A stretch of 64,000 bases of DNA from DATCLS01 sp035296625 (GCA_035296625.1 DATHAO010000023.1:84763-148762), one strand, 5' to 3'; positions 47,670 through 56,467 are shown, numbered from the stretch's first letter. Notes: generated by a model from the sequence alone, not told the origin. Made by a program: numbers and translations.

Positions 47670-48859
47670 TACCGCGGCTCCTTCGGGAGGCCGAGCGCGC
47701 GTTCGGCGATGATGTTCCGCTGGATCTGGTTCGACCCGGCGTAGATCGTGTCGGCCCGGGAGAACAGGAACAGGCGCTGCAGCGGGGTGGGGTCGTAACC
47801 TGGCGCATCGCCCGGGGCGTCGCCGACCGTGGCCGCCGTGCCGAGGACGTCCATCGCAAGTTCGCCGAGCGCCCGGTGAACGGTCGCCCAGTACAGCTTC
47901 GACACCAGGGCAGCCGGCCCGAGCGTGCCGCCCTCGCTGCCCGACAGTGTGCGTAGGGCGTTGAGCCGCATGATCTCCAGGCCCACGTGCGCTCGAGCCA
48001 GACGCTGGCGGACGATGGGATCACCGTTCGTGCCCCGCCGGCGGGCGACCTCGACGATGGCGTCCAGCTCGTTGCGGAAGTTCAGCTGCTGGCCGAGCGT
48101 CGACGCCCCCCGCTCGAACGCGAGCGTGCCCATGGCGACCCGCCAGCCGTCGTCGACGGCGCCGACCACCATGTCGGCGCCGGTGCGGGCCCCGTCGAAG
48201 AACACCTCGTTGAACTCGCTGTCGCCCGTGGCCTGCACGATGGGGCGGACCTCGACGCCGGGCTGGTCCATCGGCACGAGCAGGTACGAGATGCCCCCGT
48301 GCTTGGGGGCGGCCCGGTCGGTGCGGGCCAGCACGAAGCACCAGTCGGCCCAGTGGGCGAGCGAGGTCCACACCTTGTGGCCGTGCAGGACCCACTCGTC
48401 GCCGTCGCGTGTGGCGGTCGTCGAGAGGTTCGCGAGGTCGCTGCCCGCGTCGGGCTCGGAGTAGCCCTGGCACCACAGCTCGGTGCCGGCCACGATGCCG
48501 GGGAGGAAGCGCCGCTGCTGCTCCGGCGAGCCGAAGGCGATCACCGTCGGCCCGAGCAGGCCCTCGCCCACGATGCCGAGCCGCCCCGGGGCGCGGGCCC
48601 GGGCGTACTCCTCGTGGTACACGACCTGCTGTCGCAGAGACAGGCCCCGCCCGCCGTGCTGCTTGGGCCAGCCGACGCAGGTCCAGCCGTGGGCCCCGAG
48701 GTAACGCTCCCAGGCCAGGCGTTCGTCGAACAGGGCGCCCTCGTCGCCCGGGCCGCCCCGCCCGCGGGTGACCCCCAGGTCGCCGGCCAGCGACTCCTCG
48801 AGGAACGTGCGGACCTCGTCCCGGAACGATCGATCGTCGGCGCTCTCCCGCAGGTCCAC
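47669..48859 (-). CDS. acyl-CoA dehydrogenase
   Basis: The leaderless GTG at 48859 gives 396 residues. The family motifs are all present: WCQGYSEPDAGSDLANLSTT (flavin contact), VLHGHKVWTSLAHWADWCFV, FFDGARTGADMVVG, and the C-terminal DTIYAGSNQIQRNIIAERAL. The sequence is like the FadE proteins of sterol side-chain and branched-chain degradation, many of which work as heteromers; here there is a single gene. It forms an operon with the MaoC hydratase. The promoter carries the CTGACG-N3-CGTCAG palindrome immediately upstream of its -10. Confidence 0.93.
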   Translation of the reverse strand: MDLRESADDRSFRDEVRTFLEESLAGDLGVTRGRGGPGDEGALFDERLAWERYLGAHGWTCVGWPKQHGGRGLSLRQQVVYHEEYARARAPGRLGIVGEGLLGPTVIAFGSPEQQRRFLPGIVAGTELWCQGYSEPDAGSDLANLSTTATRDGDEWVLHGHKVWTSLAHWADWCFVLARTDRAAPKHGGISYLLVPMDQPGVEVRPIVQATGDSEFNEVFFDGARTGADMVVGAVDDGWRVAMGTLAFERGASTLGQQLNFRNELDAIVEVARRRGTNGDPIVRQRLARAHVGLEIMRLNALRTLSGSEGGTLGPAALVSKLYWATVHRALGELAMDVLGTAATVGDAPGDAPGYDPTPLQRLFLFSRADTIYAGSNQIQRNIIAERALGLPKEPR

Positions 48860-48867
48860 GGGTCGCG

Positions 48868-48889
48868 ACTGTATCTGACGACCCGTCAG
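48868..48889 (-). promoter_or_regulatory. CTGACG-N3-CGTCAG operator and TACAGT -10 of the acyl-CoA dehydrogenase
   Basis: On the minus strand TACAGT (48868-48873) lies eight bases before the GTG at 48859. The palindrome CTGACG-N3-CGTCAG occupies 48875-48889, directly between the -10 and -35 positions, which is where a repressor would block RNA polymerase. Confidence 0.65.
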
Positions 48890-48940
48890 GCCCGGGGCCC
48901 GGCCGGCCGGAACGGCGGGGCGGGGCCGTAGCCTGCCGGC

Positions 48941-50890
48941 ATGCGTTCCGGCGGTCAGATGGGCGGACCGGGCAGGTTGCTCGGCGCCGACCCGTCCAAC
49001 CTCGACGGCGCCGTCTTCAGCGGCGACGTGGCCCGGCGCGTCTGGCGGTTCGCCCGCCCCTACCGGTGGATGCTGCTCGCGTACGTGGGCACGATCGTGG
49101 CCCAGGCCCTCGTGCAGCTGACGCCGCCGCTGCTGTTCCGGGGCATCATCGACTCGGCGATCGGGCCGGCGGCCGGCTCCGGGGAGGGGAACCCCGCTCT
49201 GCTCCACCTGCTGGCCGGCCTCGCCGTGCTGGCGGCGCTGGCCAACGGGGGCCTGGCGCTGGCCGACCGCTACTGGTCCTCGCGCATCGGCGAGGGCGTC
49301 ATCTACGACCTGCGGGTGGCCCTGTTCGACCACGTGCAGCGCATGCCGGTCTCGTTTTTCACCCGCACCCAGACCGGGGCGCTGACCAGCCGGTTGAACA
49401 ACGACGTGCTCGGCGCGCAGCAGGCCCTCACCGGGACGGTCGGATCGGTCGTATCGAACGTCATCACGCTGGTCACGACGGTCGTGGCCATGGCCTACCT
49501 CGAGTGGCGCCTCACTCTGCTGGCGCTCGTCGTGTTGCCCTCCTTCATCGTTCCGGCCAAGCGCGTGGGCCGCCGCCTGCAGGCCATCCGCCGCGAGCAG
49601 ATGAACCTCAACGCCTCGATGAACGCCACGATGACCGAGCGGTTCAACGTGGCAGGGGCGCTGCTGGTCAAGTTGTTCGGGCGGGCGGACGACGAGAGCC
49701 GGTCCTTCGCCGAGCGGGCCGACGGCGTGCGCGCCACCGGCGTGCGGGCGGCGATCGTAGGCCGGTCGTTCTTCATCGCCCTCGGCCTCGTCGGCGCCAT
49801 CGGCACGGCGGCGATCTACTGGGTGGGCGGCCTGCAGGTCATGGACGGGCAGCTGTCGGTGGGCACGCTCGTCGCCCTGGCGGCGTACGTGACCCGCCTC
49901 TACGGGCCGCTCACGGCCCTCACGAACGCCCGTGTCGACCTCATGAGCGCGCTGGTCTCGTTCGAGCGGGTCTTCGAGGTGCTCGACGCCGAGGTGCCGC
50001 TGGTGGACCGGCCCGGCGCCGTCGAGCTTGTCGCCCCGGCCGGGGACATCGAGGTCGACGACGTGTGGTTCGCGTACCCGCGCGACGCCGTGGTGCCGAC
50101 CCTCGAGCTCGACCCCGCCGTCGGTCTTGTATCGGGCCGGATGGCCGACGACGACGACGAAGCGCCGGCCCGCCCCGTGCTGCGAGGCGTGTCGGCGCAC
50201 GTGTCGCCCGGCGAGCTCGTGGCCCTCGTCGGGCCGTCCGGGGCCGGCAAGACCACGCTCAGCATGCTCGTCCCCCGGCTCTACGACGTGTCGGCCGGGG
50301 CCGTGCGGGTCGACGGCCACGACGTGCGGGACCTCACGCAGGACTCGCTGCGCGCCGCGGTCGGCGTGGTCACCCAGGACCCGCACCTGTTCCACGACAC
50401 GATCGGCAACAACCTGCGCTACGCCCGCCCCGCGGCCACCGACGCCGAGCTGATGGCGGCGTGCCGGGCGGCGCAGATCCACCACGTGATCGCCGGGCTG
50501 CCCGAGGGCTACGACACTGTGGTCGGCGACCGCGGCTACCGGCTGTCGGGCGGAGAGAAGCAGCGGGTGGCGATCGCCCGCATGCTGCTGAAGGACCCCG
50601 CCGTCGTCATCCTCGACGAAGCCACCAGCCACCTCGACAGCGAGAACGAGGCGGCGATCCAGCGGGCCCTGGCCGACGCCCTCGCGGGGCGGACGAGCCT
50701 GGTGATCGCCCACCGGCTGTCGACCATCACGGCCGCCGACCAGATCCTCGTGGTCGAGGACGGCCGGATCGTCGAGCGCGGCCACCACGCCGACCTGCTG
50801 GCGGCCGGCGGGCTCTATGCGGACCTTTACCACACGCTCGTGCGCGACGATCCCGGCTCGGCCCCCGCCGCCGAGGCTCGCCCGGCCTGA
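48941..50890 (+). CDS. ABC exporter, fused membrane and ATPase domains
   Basis: This 649-residue half-transporter works as a homodimer. The membrane domain (about 25-330) has six helices with RPYRWMLLAYVGTIVAQALV and the coupling region SRLNNDVLGAQQALTGTVGS. The ATPase domain (about 380-630) has Walker A ALVGPSGAGKTTLSML, Q-loop VVTQDPHLFHDT, signature LSGGEKQRVAIARMLL, Walker B AVVILDEATSHLD and the H-loop VIAHRLSTI. An acidic insert (MADDDDEAPARP) sits between the first strands of the ATPase domain. The closest types are MsbA/lipid and multidrug exporters. TAGCCT lies six bases before the ATG, so the transcript is probably leaderless. Confidence 0.94.
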   Translation: MRSGGQMGGPGRLLGADPSNLDGAVFSGDVARRVWRFARPYRWMLLAYVGTIVAQALVQLTPPLLFRGIIDSAIGPAAGSGEGNPALLHLLAGLAVLAALANGGLALADRYWSSRIGEGVIYDLRVALFDHVQRMPVSFFTRTQTGALTSRLNNDVLGAQQALTGTVGSVVSNVITLVTTVVAMAYLEWRLTLLALVVLPSFIVPAKRVGRRLQAIRREQMNLNASMNATMTERFNVAGALLVKLFGRADDESRSFAERADGVRATGVRAAIVGRSFFIALGLVGAIGTAAIYWVGGLQVMDGQLSVGTLVALAAYVTRLYGPLTALTNARVDLMSALVSFERVFEVLDAEVPLVDRPGAVELVAPAGDIEVDDVWFAYPRDAVVPTLELDPAVGLVSGRMADDDDEAPARPVLRGVSAHVSPGELVALVGPSGAGKTTLSMLVPRLYDVSAGAVRVDGHDVRDLTQDSLRAAVGVVTQDPHLFHDTIGNNLRYARPAATDAELMAACRAAQIHHVIAGLPEGYDTVVGDRGYRLSGGEKQRVAIARMLLKDPAVVILDEATSHLDSENEAAIQRALADALAGRTSLVIAHRLSTITAADQILVVEDGRIVERGHHADLLAAGGLYADLYHTLVRDDPGSAPAAEARPA

Positions 50891-51028
50891 GCGGCGGCAC
50901 CCGCCGGCGGCACTCGGCTGGTCGCCGTCGCCATCCAGCCGGCGGTTCCCGGCAGGCCGTCCCGGCTGGAGGCACTCGGCCGGCGGTTCCCGGCCGGCGG
51001 ACCCGCCCGACGGCCCACAGCGGCGGCG

Positions 51029-51829
51029 TCAGGGCTGGCGGGGTGTGAGGCGCAGGCCGTCGACCCTGCGCTCGACCTCCATGGCGAAGTCGAAGGCGTC
51101 GACCCGGGCGGCGAGCGTGATGTCGTCGGGATGGACGTGACCGGGCCCCAGGGCGAGCGTGCGGGCCGCCTCGTCCGAGCCGGCGACCCGGGCCGCCGTG
51201 GCCGCGGCCTCCAGCGGCCGCCCGCACCGGGCGCGTTCGACCAGCTCGGCGGTGGCGAGGTCATCGTCGCCGGACCGGTCCGGCCGGTCGGCGAACCGCC
51301 CGGTGATCACGTAGGCGGGCGCGCCCGGGCCCCGGCCGCTCACGGCGGCTGCCGTTGCCGACGCCGTCACGAGCCCCGTGCACCAGAGGCGTTCGGCGGA
51401 CCGGGCGGCCAGGACCCCCTGGGTGCCGGCGGACGTCCGTTGCACCAGCACCCGGTCGTCGAGGTCCGCCGCGGCCGCCAGCGCCGGGGAGTTCGGCAGG
51501 GCGAAGCCGTCGGGCCGCCGGCCGTGGTCCTCGCCCATGGCGAGCGCCCCCGGATGGGCGGCCGTGAACGCCAGCGCCTCCGCCACGGTGCCCACGAGTT
51601 GGATATGTCGGGCGCCGGCCCCGAACGCGTAGGCGGCGGTCGTGAACGCCCGGATCACGTCGACGATGACGACAGCGCCGCCCACCTCGCCGACCTCCGA
51701 TGGGGCGAGGAAGCGCGGGCCCACCGCCGTCACGTCCTGGGCGGCGGCCGCCAGCGTCCGCACCGGGGGACCGAGGTCGACGGAACGGCCGCCGCTGGCA
51801 GGCCCGGGTGCGTCGGTTGCGGCGGGCAT
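51029..51829 (-). CDS. ComB-like 2-phosphosulfolactate phosphatase family protein
   Basis: The ATG at 51829, eight bases after GGAG, gives 266 residues. Family motifs are VVIVDVIRAFTTAAYAFGAG, MGEDHGRRPDGFALPNSPAL and DRVLVQRTSAGTQGVLAA, all diagnostic of the ComB fold. ComB removes phosphate from 2-phosphosulfolactate in coenzyme M synthesis in methanogens. Bacterial homologues occur in organisms without coenzyme M and may act on other phosphate esters. No sulfolactate-pathway neighbours are present, so the true substrate is uncertain. It is divergent from the winged-helix gene at 51898. Confidence 0.88.
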   Translation of the reverse strand: MPAATDAPGPASGGRSVDLGPPVRTLAAAAQDVTAVGPRFLAPSEVGEVGGAVVIVDVIRAFTTAAYAFGAGARHIQLVGTVAEALAFTAAHPGALAMGEDHGRRPDGFALPNSPALAAAADLDDRVLVQRTSAGTQGVLAARSAERLWCTGLVTASATAAAVSGRGPGAPAYVITGRFADRPDRSGDDDLATAELVERARCGRPLEAAATAARVAGSDEAARTLALGPGHVHPDDITLAARVDAFDFAMEVERRVDGLRLTPRQP

Positions 51830-51897
51830 CGATCGTCTCCGGTCGGGGGGCGGGCGCGTCCGCGGGATTCTTGCCTCCAGGCGCGCCAAGATGCGGC

Positions 51898-53082
51898 GTG
51901 GACGCGCTGACCGAGGCCGGACTGCGCCGGGTCCGGGCGCGAGCCCAGGGTCTCGACGTGGGGTCGCCCGGGCGAAAACCGCCCGGCCCGCCGGCCGTAC
52001 TGCGGGCGACAGTGGGCGTGCAGGCCCAGGAGGACCGAGCTGCGGCGCTCGCCGTGCGGGTGCGGGCGCCCGGGGCTACGGCGGCCGGCGTGGCCGCGTG
52101 CGTCGACGCCGGCGAAGCCGTCGTCACCTGGACCTTGCGCGGCACCCGCCACCTGCACGCCGTCGAGGACGTCCGGCCGCTGCTGGCCCTCCTCGGCCCG
52201 TCCCACGCCACGGCGCCGGGCCGAGCGGCGGCGCTGGGCATCGACGGCGCCGTCGGTGAGGCGGCCCAGCGGGCCCTGCGGCGAGCGCTGACCGGCGGGC
52301 CGCTCGGGCGGGCGGCCGTCAAGGAGCTGCTCGCCCCGGTCGGCGTCGACCCGTCCGGCCAGGCGCCCGTGCACGTGATCCGGCGGGCGGCGCTCGAGGG
52401 CGCGCTCGTCGTGCTGCCGGGAGCCGAGGAGCGCTACGTGGCGTTCGACGACGTGGTCCCGCGCCCCGGACCGGCCTGGCCACCATCGTCCCCGTCGTCC
52501 CCGTCGCCCTCGGGGTCCTCCCGGCGACGGGACGCTGAGGTTGACCTCGAGGTCGTGGCGGCCAAGCTGGCCCGCCGCCACCTGCGGGCGTTCGGACCGG
52601 TTGCCGTCGAGGACCTGGCGGCCTGGGCGGGCCTCCCGCGGGGCCGGGCCCGGGCGGCCTGGCGGGCGATCGCCGACGAGCTCGCGGAGGTCGCCACGCC
52701 GCTCGGTCCCCGTTGGGTGCTGGCCGCCGGTCTCGCCGGCGTCGCGGCCGCGGCGGGTTCCGGTCCGGCGGGGTGTCGCCTGCTGCCGGCGTTCGACGGG
52801 CTGCTGCTCGGCTACGCCGACCGCCGCTGGCTCGTGCCCGACGCGAACGTCCGCCGGGTCAACGCCGGCGGCGGCCTGGTGCGGCCGACCGTGCTGGTCG
52901 ACGGGGCGGTGGTGGGGACCTGGCGGCTGCGGCGGGCGCGGGCACGGTCGGGGACCCCGGCCGTGGTCGAGGTCGCGCCGTTCGTCCAGGGGACCGGGGC
53001 GGTACCCGGCCTGGAGGCCGAGGTCGACGACGTGGCCCGCTTCCTCGGCACCCCGGTCGTGCTGGCGGCGGCCGCTCGGTGA
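51898..53082 (+). CDS. winged-helix DNA-binding protein of the AlkZ/YcaQ (HTH_42) family
   Basis: The GTG at 51898 gives 394 residues. The pattern is that of HTH_42 (DUF1006) proteins: VVTWTLRGTRHLHAVEDVRP near residue 80, several winged-helix modules, VAVEDLAAWAGLPRGRARAA and LLPAFDGLLLGYADRRWLVP. Characterised relatives AlkZ and YcaQ are DNA glycosylases that unhook interstrand crosslinks or alkylated bases using a QxQ or related motif. Here VQAQEDRAA (QAQ) lies near residue 40 and could serve. A Ser/Pro linker of low complexity interrupts the middle. A DNA-repair role is likely but not proven. Confidence 0.85.
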   Translation: MDALTEAGLRRVRARAQGLDVGSPGRKPPGPPAVLRATVGVQAQEDRAAALAVRVRAPGATAAGVAACVDAGEAVVTWTLRGTRHLHAVEDVRPLLALLGPSHATAPGRAAALGIDGAVGEAAQRALRRALTGGPLGRAAVKELLAPVGVDPSGQAPVHVIRRAALEGALVVLPGAEERYVAFDDVVPRPGPAWPPSSPSSPSPSGSSRRRDAEVDLEVVAAKLARRHLRAFGPVAVEDLAAWAGLPRGRARAAWRAIADELAEVATPLGPRWVLAAGLAGVAAAAGSGPAGCRLLPAFDGLLLGYADRRWLVPDANVRRVNAGGGLVRPTVLVDGAVVGTWRLRRARARSGTPAVVEVAPFVQGTGAVPGLEAEVDDVARFLGTPVVLAAAAR

Positions 53083-53087
53083 CCGCC

Positions 53088-53240
53088 TCAGGACGCGGCG
53101 CCGACCAGGAGGGTGAGCAGGCGGCCGACCGGGGTGATCCGCCCGCTGATCGGACCGCCCTCCTCGTGGGCGTCGGGAGGCATCGTCGAGGCGTCCATCG
53201 TCAGCACGGCCCCGCCGCGGTAGGCCGACGGCGCCGCCAC
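53088..53240 (-). CDS. possible small protein of unknown function
   Basis: A GTG at 53240, after AGGGAAG, opens a 50-codon frame beginning VAAPSAYRGGAVLTMDASTM and ending TPVGRLLTLLVGAAS. It shows normal amino-acid balance, unlike the surrounding frames. I recognise no family, and it may be the tail of a lost gene. The rest of the 442-bp gap (53083-53524) contains only repeats and GC-rich filler. Confidence 0.35.
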   Translation of the reverse strand: MAAPSAYRGGAVLTMDASTMPPDAHEEGGPISGRITPVGRLLTLLVGAAS

Positions 53241-53452
53241 GGTCTTCCCTTGCGGGCGGCCCTTCCGGGGAGCGCAGCGGTGGCCGGGCCATCGGTTCCT
53301 CCCTGGAACAGGGGCGCGCCGGTCGTGGCGTCGGGCCGCAGCCGGGTAGGAGCGCCGGGTCCGGCGGGTCCGGCGGGCGCCCCGGCCGGTGACGGCGACA
53401 TCGCCCGCGGAGCAGGTGAGCCCGGCCGGCGGCGGAAACCCTTCCCCGCCAA

Positions 53453-53506
53453 GCCTCACGGGGACGGCGGGCCCGCCGAGCCTCACGGGGACGGCGGGCC
53501 CGCCGA
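53453..53506. repeat. 27-bp tandem duplication with a GGCGGGCCCGCC palindrome
   Basis: Two exact 27-bp copies (53453-53479 and 53480-53506) each contain the 12-bp palindrome GGCGGGCCCGCC. They lie just downstream of the endonuclease IV gene and could form a terminator on its transcript. Confidence 0.7.
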
Positions 53507-53524
53507 CCGGGAGCCGGGCCGCTC

Positions 53525-54280
53525 TCAGGCGCAGCGGTCGCGGAGCAGCGCGATGTCGTCCTTGCGGCCTTCGTCGGCCGTCTCGCAGATGACCGGAGCG
53601 TCCGCGGCGGCAACGACGGCGACGAGGAGGTCGACGTCGATCTCGCCGGTCCCCAGGTTGGCGTGGCGGTCGCGGCCCGATCCGGCGGCATCGTGCGAAT
53701 CGTTGCAGTGCACGAGGTCGATGCGACCGGTGATGGCCTTGATGCGGTCGACGGCGTCGACGAGCGCCTCGCCCGCCGCCCACGCGTGGCACGTGTCGAG
53801 GCAGAACCCGATGCCCTTGTCGCCGATCTGGTCCCACAGGCGGGCGATCGTGTCGAAGTGGCGGGCCATGGCGTGGTCGCCGCCGGCGGTGTTCTCCAGG
53901 TAGACGGGCACCTCGGACTCGAGCTGCTCGAGCGCCTTGCGCCATCGCAGGAAGCCCTCGGCGGGGTCGTCGTCGGCCGTGATGTGGCCGCCGTGCACGA
54001 TCACGGCAGTCGCGTCCACCTCGGCAGCGGCCGTGCACGTTTGCTGGAGAATCTTGCGCGACGGGATGCGGATCTTGTTGTTGGGCGACGCCACGTTGAT
54101 GAGGTACGGCGCGTGTACGTAGAGCGGTACGGACGAGGCCCGTAGCGCGGCAGCGTCGTCTCGGGGCTTGGGGGCCTTCCAGCTCTGGGGATCGCCGAGG
54201 AAGATCTGGACGACCTCGGCGCCCTCGGCGGCGGCGGTGGCGAGCGGGTCGGCGGGCGGGACGTGCGAACCGATGAGCAC
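53525..54280 (-). CDS. nfo: endonuclease IV (AP endonuclease family 2)
   Basis: This 251-residue TIM-barrel enzyme carries the Nfo metal ligands in order: LIGSHVPP (His), AVIVHGGH (His), VYLENTAGG (Glu), FCLDTCHAWAAGE (Asp, His) and VHCNDSHDAAGSGRDRHANL (Asp, His) with GTGEIDVDLL (Glu). It binds three zinc ions and cuts the backbone 5' of abasic sites in base-excision repair. It is a little shorter than E. coli Nfo, as usual in actinobacteria. It lies near the AlkZ-like glycosylase gene, and the two could act in sequence, though they are on opposite strands. It is divergent from csoR. Confidence 0.93.
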   Translation of the reverse strand: MLIGSHVPPADPLATAAAEGAEVVQIFLGDPQSWKAPKPRDDAAALRASSVPLYVHAPYLINVASPNNKIRIPSRKILQQTCTAAAEVDATAVIVHGGHITADDDPAEGFLRWRKALEQLESEVPVYLENTAGGDHAMARHFDTIARLWDQIGDKGIGFCLDTCHAWAAGEALVDAVDRIKAITGRIDLVHCNDSHDAAGSGRDRHANLGTGEIDVDLLVAVVAAADAPVICETADEGRKDDIALLRDRCA

Positions 54281-54315
54281 GTGTCCACCCTACGACGAGC
54301 CTGTGACACATGCCG

Positions 54316-54332
54316 ATACCCCGCTAGGGTAT
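54316..54332 (+). promoter_or_regulatory. CsoR operator overlapping the csoR -10
   Basis: ATACCC-CGCTA-GGGTAT is an inverted repeat of the kind bound by CsoR-type repressors. It contains TAGGGT (54325-54330), which lies seven bases before the GTG at 54338. Binding would block a leaderless transcript, giving autoregulation. Confidence 0.75.
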
Positions 54333-54337
54333 TAGAC

Positions 54338-54619
54338 GTGCCGGGCTACACCATGACCAAAGACGACTACCTGAAGCGGCTCCGCCGCATCGAGGGCCAG
54401 GTGCGCGGATTGCAGCGCCTGGTCGACGACGACACCTACTGCATCGACGTGCTCACGCAGATCTCGGCGGTCACCAGCGCGCTGCAAAGCGTCGCCGTCG
54501 GCCTGCTCGACGAGCACCTCCGCCACTGCGTGACCGACGCCGTGGCCGAGGGCCGCCCCGACGCCGCCGACAAGGTCACCGAGGCAACGAAGGCGATCGA
54601 GCGTCTGGTCAAGAGCTGA
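54338..54619 (+). CDS. csoR: CsoR-family copper-sensing repressor
   Basis: The leaderless GTG at 54338 gives 93 residues; an ATG five codons later is possible. The protein has the all-helical CsoR fold, with DYLKRLRRIEGQVRGLQRLV at the N-terminus. The copper ligands are C35, H60 and C64 (YCIDVL and LLDEHLRHC), with the C-x24-H-x3-C spacing of M. tuberculosis CsoR. Cu(I) binding releases it from its operator. No copper ATPase or chaperone gene is adjacent, so besides itself its targets must lie elsewhere. A small CCGGCG-CGG-CGCCGG hairpin follows the stop. Confidence 0.92.
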   Translation: MPGYTMTKDDYLKRLRRIEGQVRGLQRLVDDDTYCIDVLTQISAVTSALQSVAVGLLDEHLRHCVTDAVAEGRPDAADKVTEATKAIERLVKS

Positions 54620-54780
54620 TTTCCGGCGCGGCGCCGGGCCCGCCGTGGCGCGGGCGCCCGTGCCCGGCCGGTAGCGCAACCGGGACGAGAACGGCGACGA
54701 CTCCGTCGTGAGCGCCCCGGACACCGGCGACTACGGCCGAAGCCAGACACCACGTCCCCTCGAGGCCGCGGTTTGCCCGC

Positions 54781-56460
54781 TCAGGAGCGGACGAACTCGT
54801 CGCGCAGCTCGCGCTTGAGCACCTTGCCCGCCGGGTTGCGGGGGAGCGCCTCGGTGCCGACGAACACGTGGGCCGGCACCTTGAACCCGGCCAGGCGCTC
54901 GGCCACGTGCGCCCGGAGGTCCTCGACCGTGGCCGCGGCGCCCGGCCGCAGGACCACCACCGCGCCCACCTCCTCGCCCAGCACCGGGTGGGGCACGCCG
55001 AACACCGCGGCGTCGGCGACGTCTGGGTGCTCGAACAGCGTGCCCTCGACCTCGGCGCAGTACACGTTCTCGCCGCCCCGGATCACGACGTCTTTGGCGC
55101 GGTCGACGATGTACACGAACCCCTCGTCGTCGAGTCGGGCCAGATCGCCGCTGCGGAACCAGCCGCCGCCGAACGCCTCCTCGGTGGCCTGGGGCATGCC
55201 CCAGTAGCCCTTCACGACGTTCGGCCCCCGGATCCACAGCTCGCCGACCTGGCCCAGGGGGACGTCCTGCCCGTCGGCGCCGACGACGCGGACGTCGACC
55301 ACGGGTACCGGCACCCCGACGCTGTCGGGCTTGCGCTGGTAGTCGACGCCGCTGTTGAGCGTGGTGACCGACGAGGTCTCGGTGAGGCCGTAGCCGTTCG
55401 ACGGCGTACGGCCGGGGAACAGTTCCTCGATGCGGCGGACCAACTCGGGCGCGGCCGGGGCGCCGCCGTAGCCGATGCCGGTGACGCTGGAGAGGTCGCG
55501 GGTGGCGAACGACGGCGACTGGAGCACCTGCCACACCATGGCGGGGACGCCACCGAACATGGTCACCCGTTCGCGCTCGATCAGCTCGAGCGCCCGCTCG
55601 GCGTCCCATTTGTGCATGAGCACGAGCTTTCCGCCGGAGGCGAGGTTGGCCACCAGCACCGAGTGGCAGCCGGTGGCGTGGAAGAACGGCACCGACAGCA
55701 GGTAGACGTTCTGGCCGGTCGAAGCCTCGCTGGGGGTGCCCGCCCGCAGCTGCGAGCGGGCGGACGCGAAGGCGAGCGACAGCAGGTTGCCGCAGATGTT
55801 GCGGTGGGTGCCGAGCGCGCCCTTGGACCGGCCGGTGGTGCCGGAGGTGTAGAAGATCGTCGCCGGGTCCTCGGGCGCGAGCGTCACGTCCGGGAGCTCA
55901 GCGCTCGCCGGCGCCTTCCCCAACACGTCCTCCCACCGCTCGGCGTCGGCCTCGGTGCCCGTGCCCCGGGCGACGACGGCCGCCAGGTCGAGGCCGGGCA
56001 GGTCGGCGGCCAGCCGCTCGTGGCGCTCGGCGTCGAGGAACGCCACGGTGGCGCCGGAATCGCGCAGGCCGTAGTCGAGCTCGGCCGCCGACCACCAGGC
56101 GTTCAGCGGCACGACGATCGCCCCAGCGGCCGCCGCGGCCCAGAAGGCGATCGACCACTCGGGGAAGTTGCGCATCACGATCGCGACGCGGTCCCCCGGG
56201 GCGACGCCGTAGCGCTGGGCCAGCACGGTGGCCAGCTGCGCCGCCGCGCGATGGTGCTGCTCGAACGTGAGCACCTCGTCCTCGTAGACGATGAACGGCG
56301 TGTCGCCCCGTGCCCGGCTCATCTCCAGCAGCACCCGCAGGGAGGGCGGGGCGTTCTTCCACACGCGGAGGCGGGCGCCGAAGACGTCCGCCTCCTCCAT
56401 CTCGAACATCGAGCCCGGCGCCGTCAATGCGGCGTGGGCCTCTGCGATCGTCGGCACCAC
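54781..56460 (-). CDS. acyl-CoA synthetase (AMP-binding, class I adenylate-forming)
   Basis: The leaderless GTG at 56460 gives 559 residues. The AMP-binding motif is PATIFYTSGTTGRSKGALGT, followed by YGLTETSSVTTLNSG and LWIRGPNVVKGYW. The C-terminal domain contains VDRAKDVVIRGGENVYCAEV and the catalytic lysine region PRNPAGKVLKRELR. It activates a carboxylic acid as acyl-adenylate and transfers it to CoA. It is FadD-like, probably for fatty, aromatic or sterol-derived acids. It would feed the acyl-CoA dehydrogenases, hydratases and thiolase found in this window. Confidence 0.93.
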   Translation of the reverse strand: MVPTIAEAHAALTAPGSMFEMEEADVFGARLRVWKNAPPSLRVLLEMSRARGDTPFIVYEDEVLTFEQHHRAAAQLATVLAQRYGVAPGDRVAIVMRNFPEWSIAFWAAAAAGAIVVPLNAWWSAAELDYGLRDSGATVAFLDAERHERLAADLPGLDLAAVVARGTGTEADAERWEDVLGKAPASAELPDVTLAPEDPATIFYTSGTTGRSKGALGTHRNICGNLLSLAFASARSQLRAGTPSEASTGQNVYLLSVPFFHATGCHSVLVANLASGGKLVLMHKWDAERALELIERERVTMFGGVPAMVWQVLQSPSFATRDLSSVTGIGYGGAPAAPELVRRIEELFPGRTPSNGYGLTETSSVTTLNSGVDYQRKPDSVGVPVPVVDVRVVGADGQDVPLGQVGELWIRGPNVVKGYWGMPQATEEAFGGGWFRSGDLARLDDEGFVYIVDRAKDVVIRGGENVYCAEVEGTLFEHPDVADAAVFGVPHPVLGEEVGAVVVLRPGAAATVEDLRAHVAERLAGFKVPAHVFVGTEALPRNPAGKVLKRELRDEFVRS

Positions 56461-56467
56461 GGACCTG

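Noticed and set aside
53083..53524. A long minus-strand frame linking endonuclease IV to the region downstream
   Set aside because: The endonuclease frame stops at 53525. The continuing frame is in another register and consists of repeat-encoded Gly/Pro/Arg filler.
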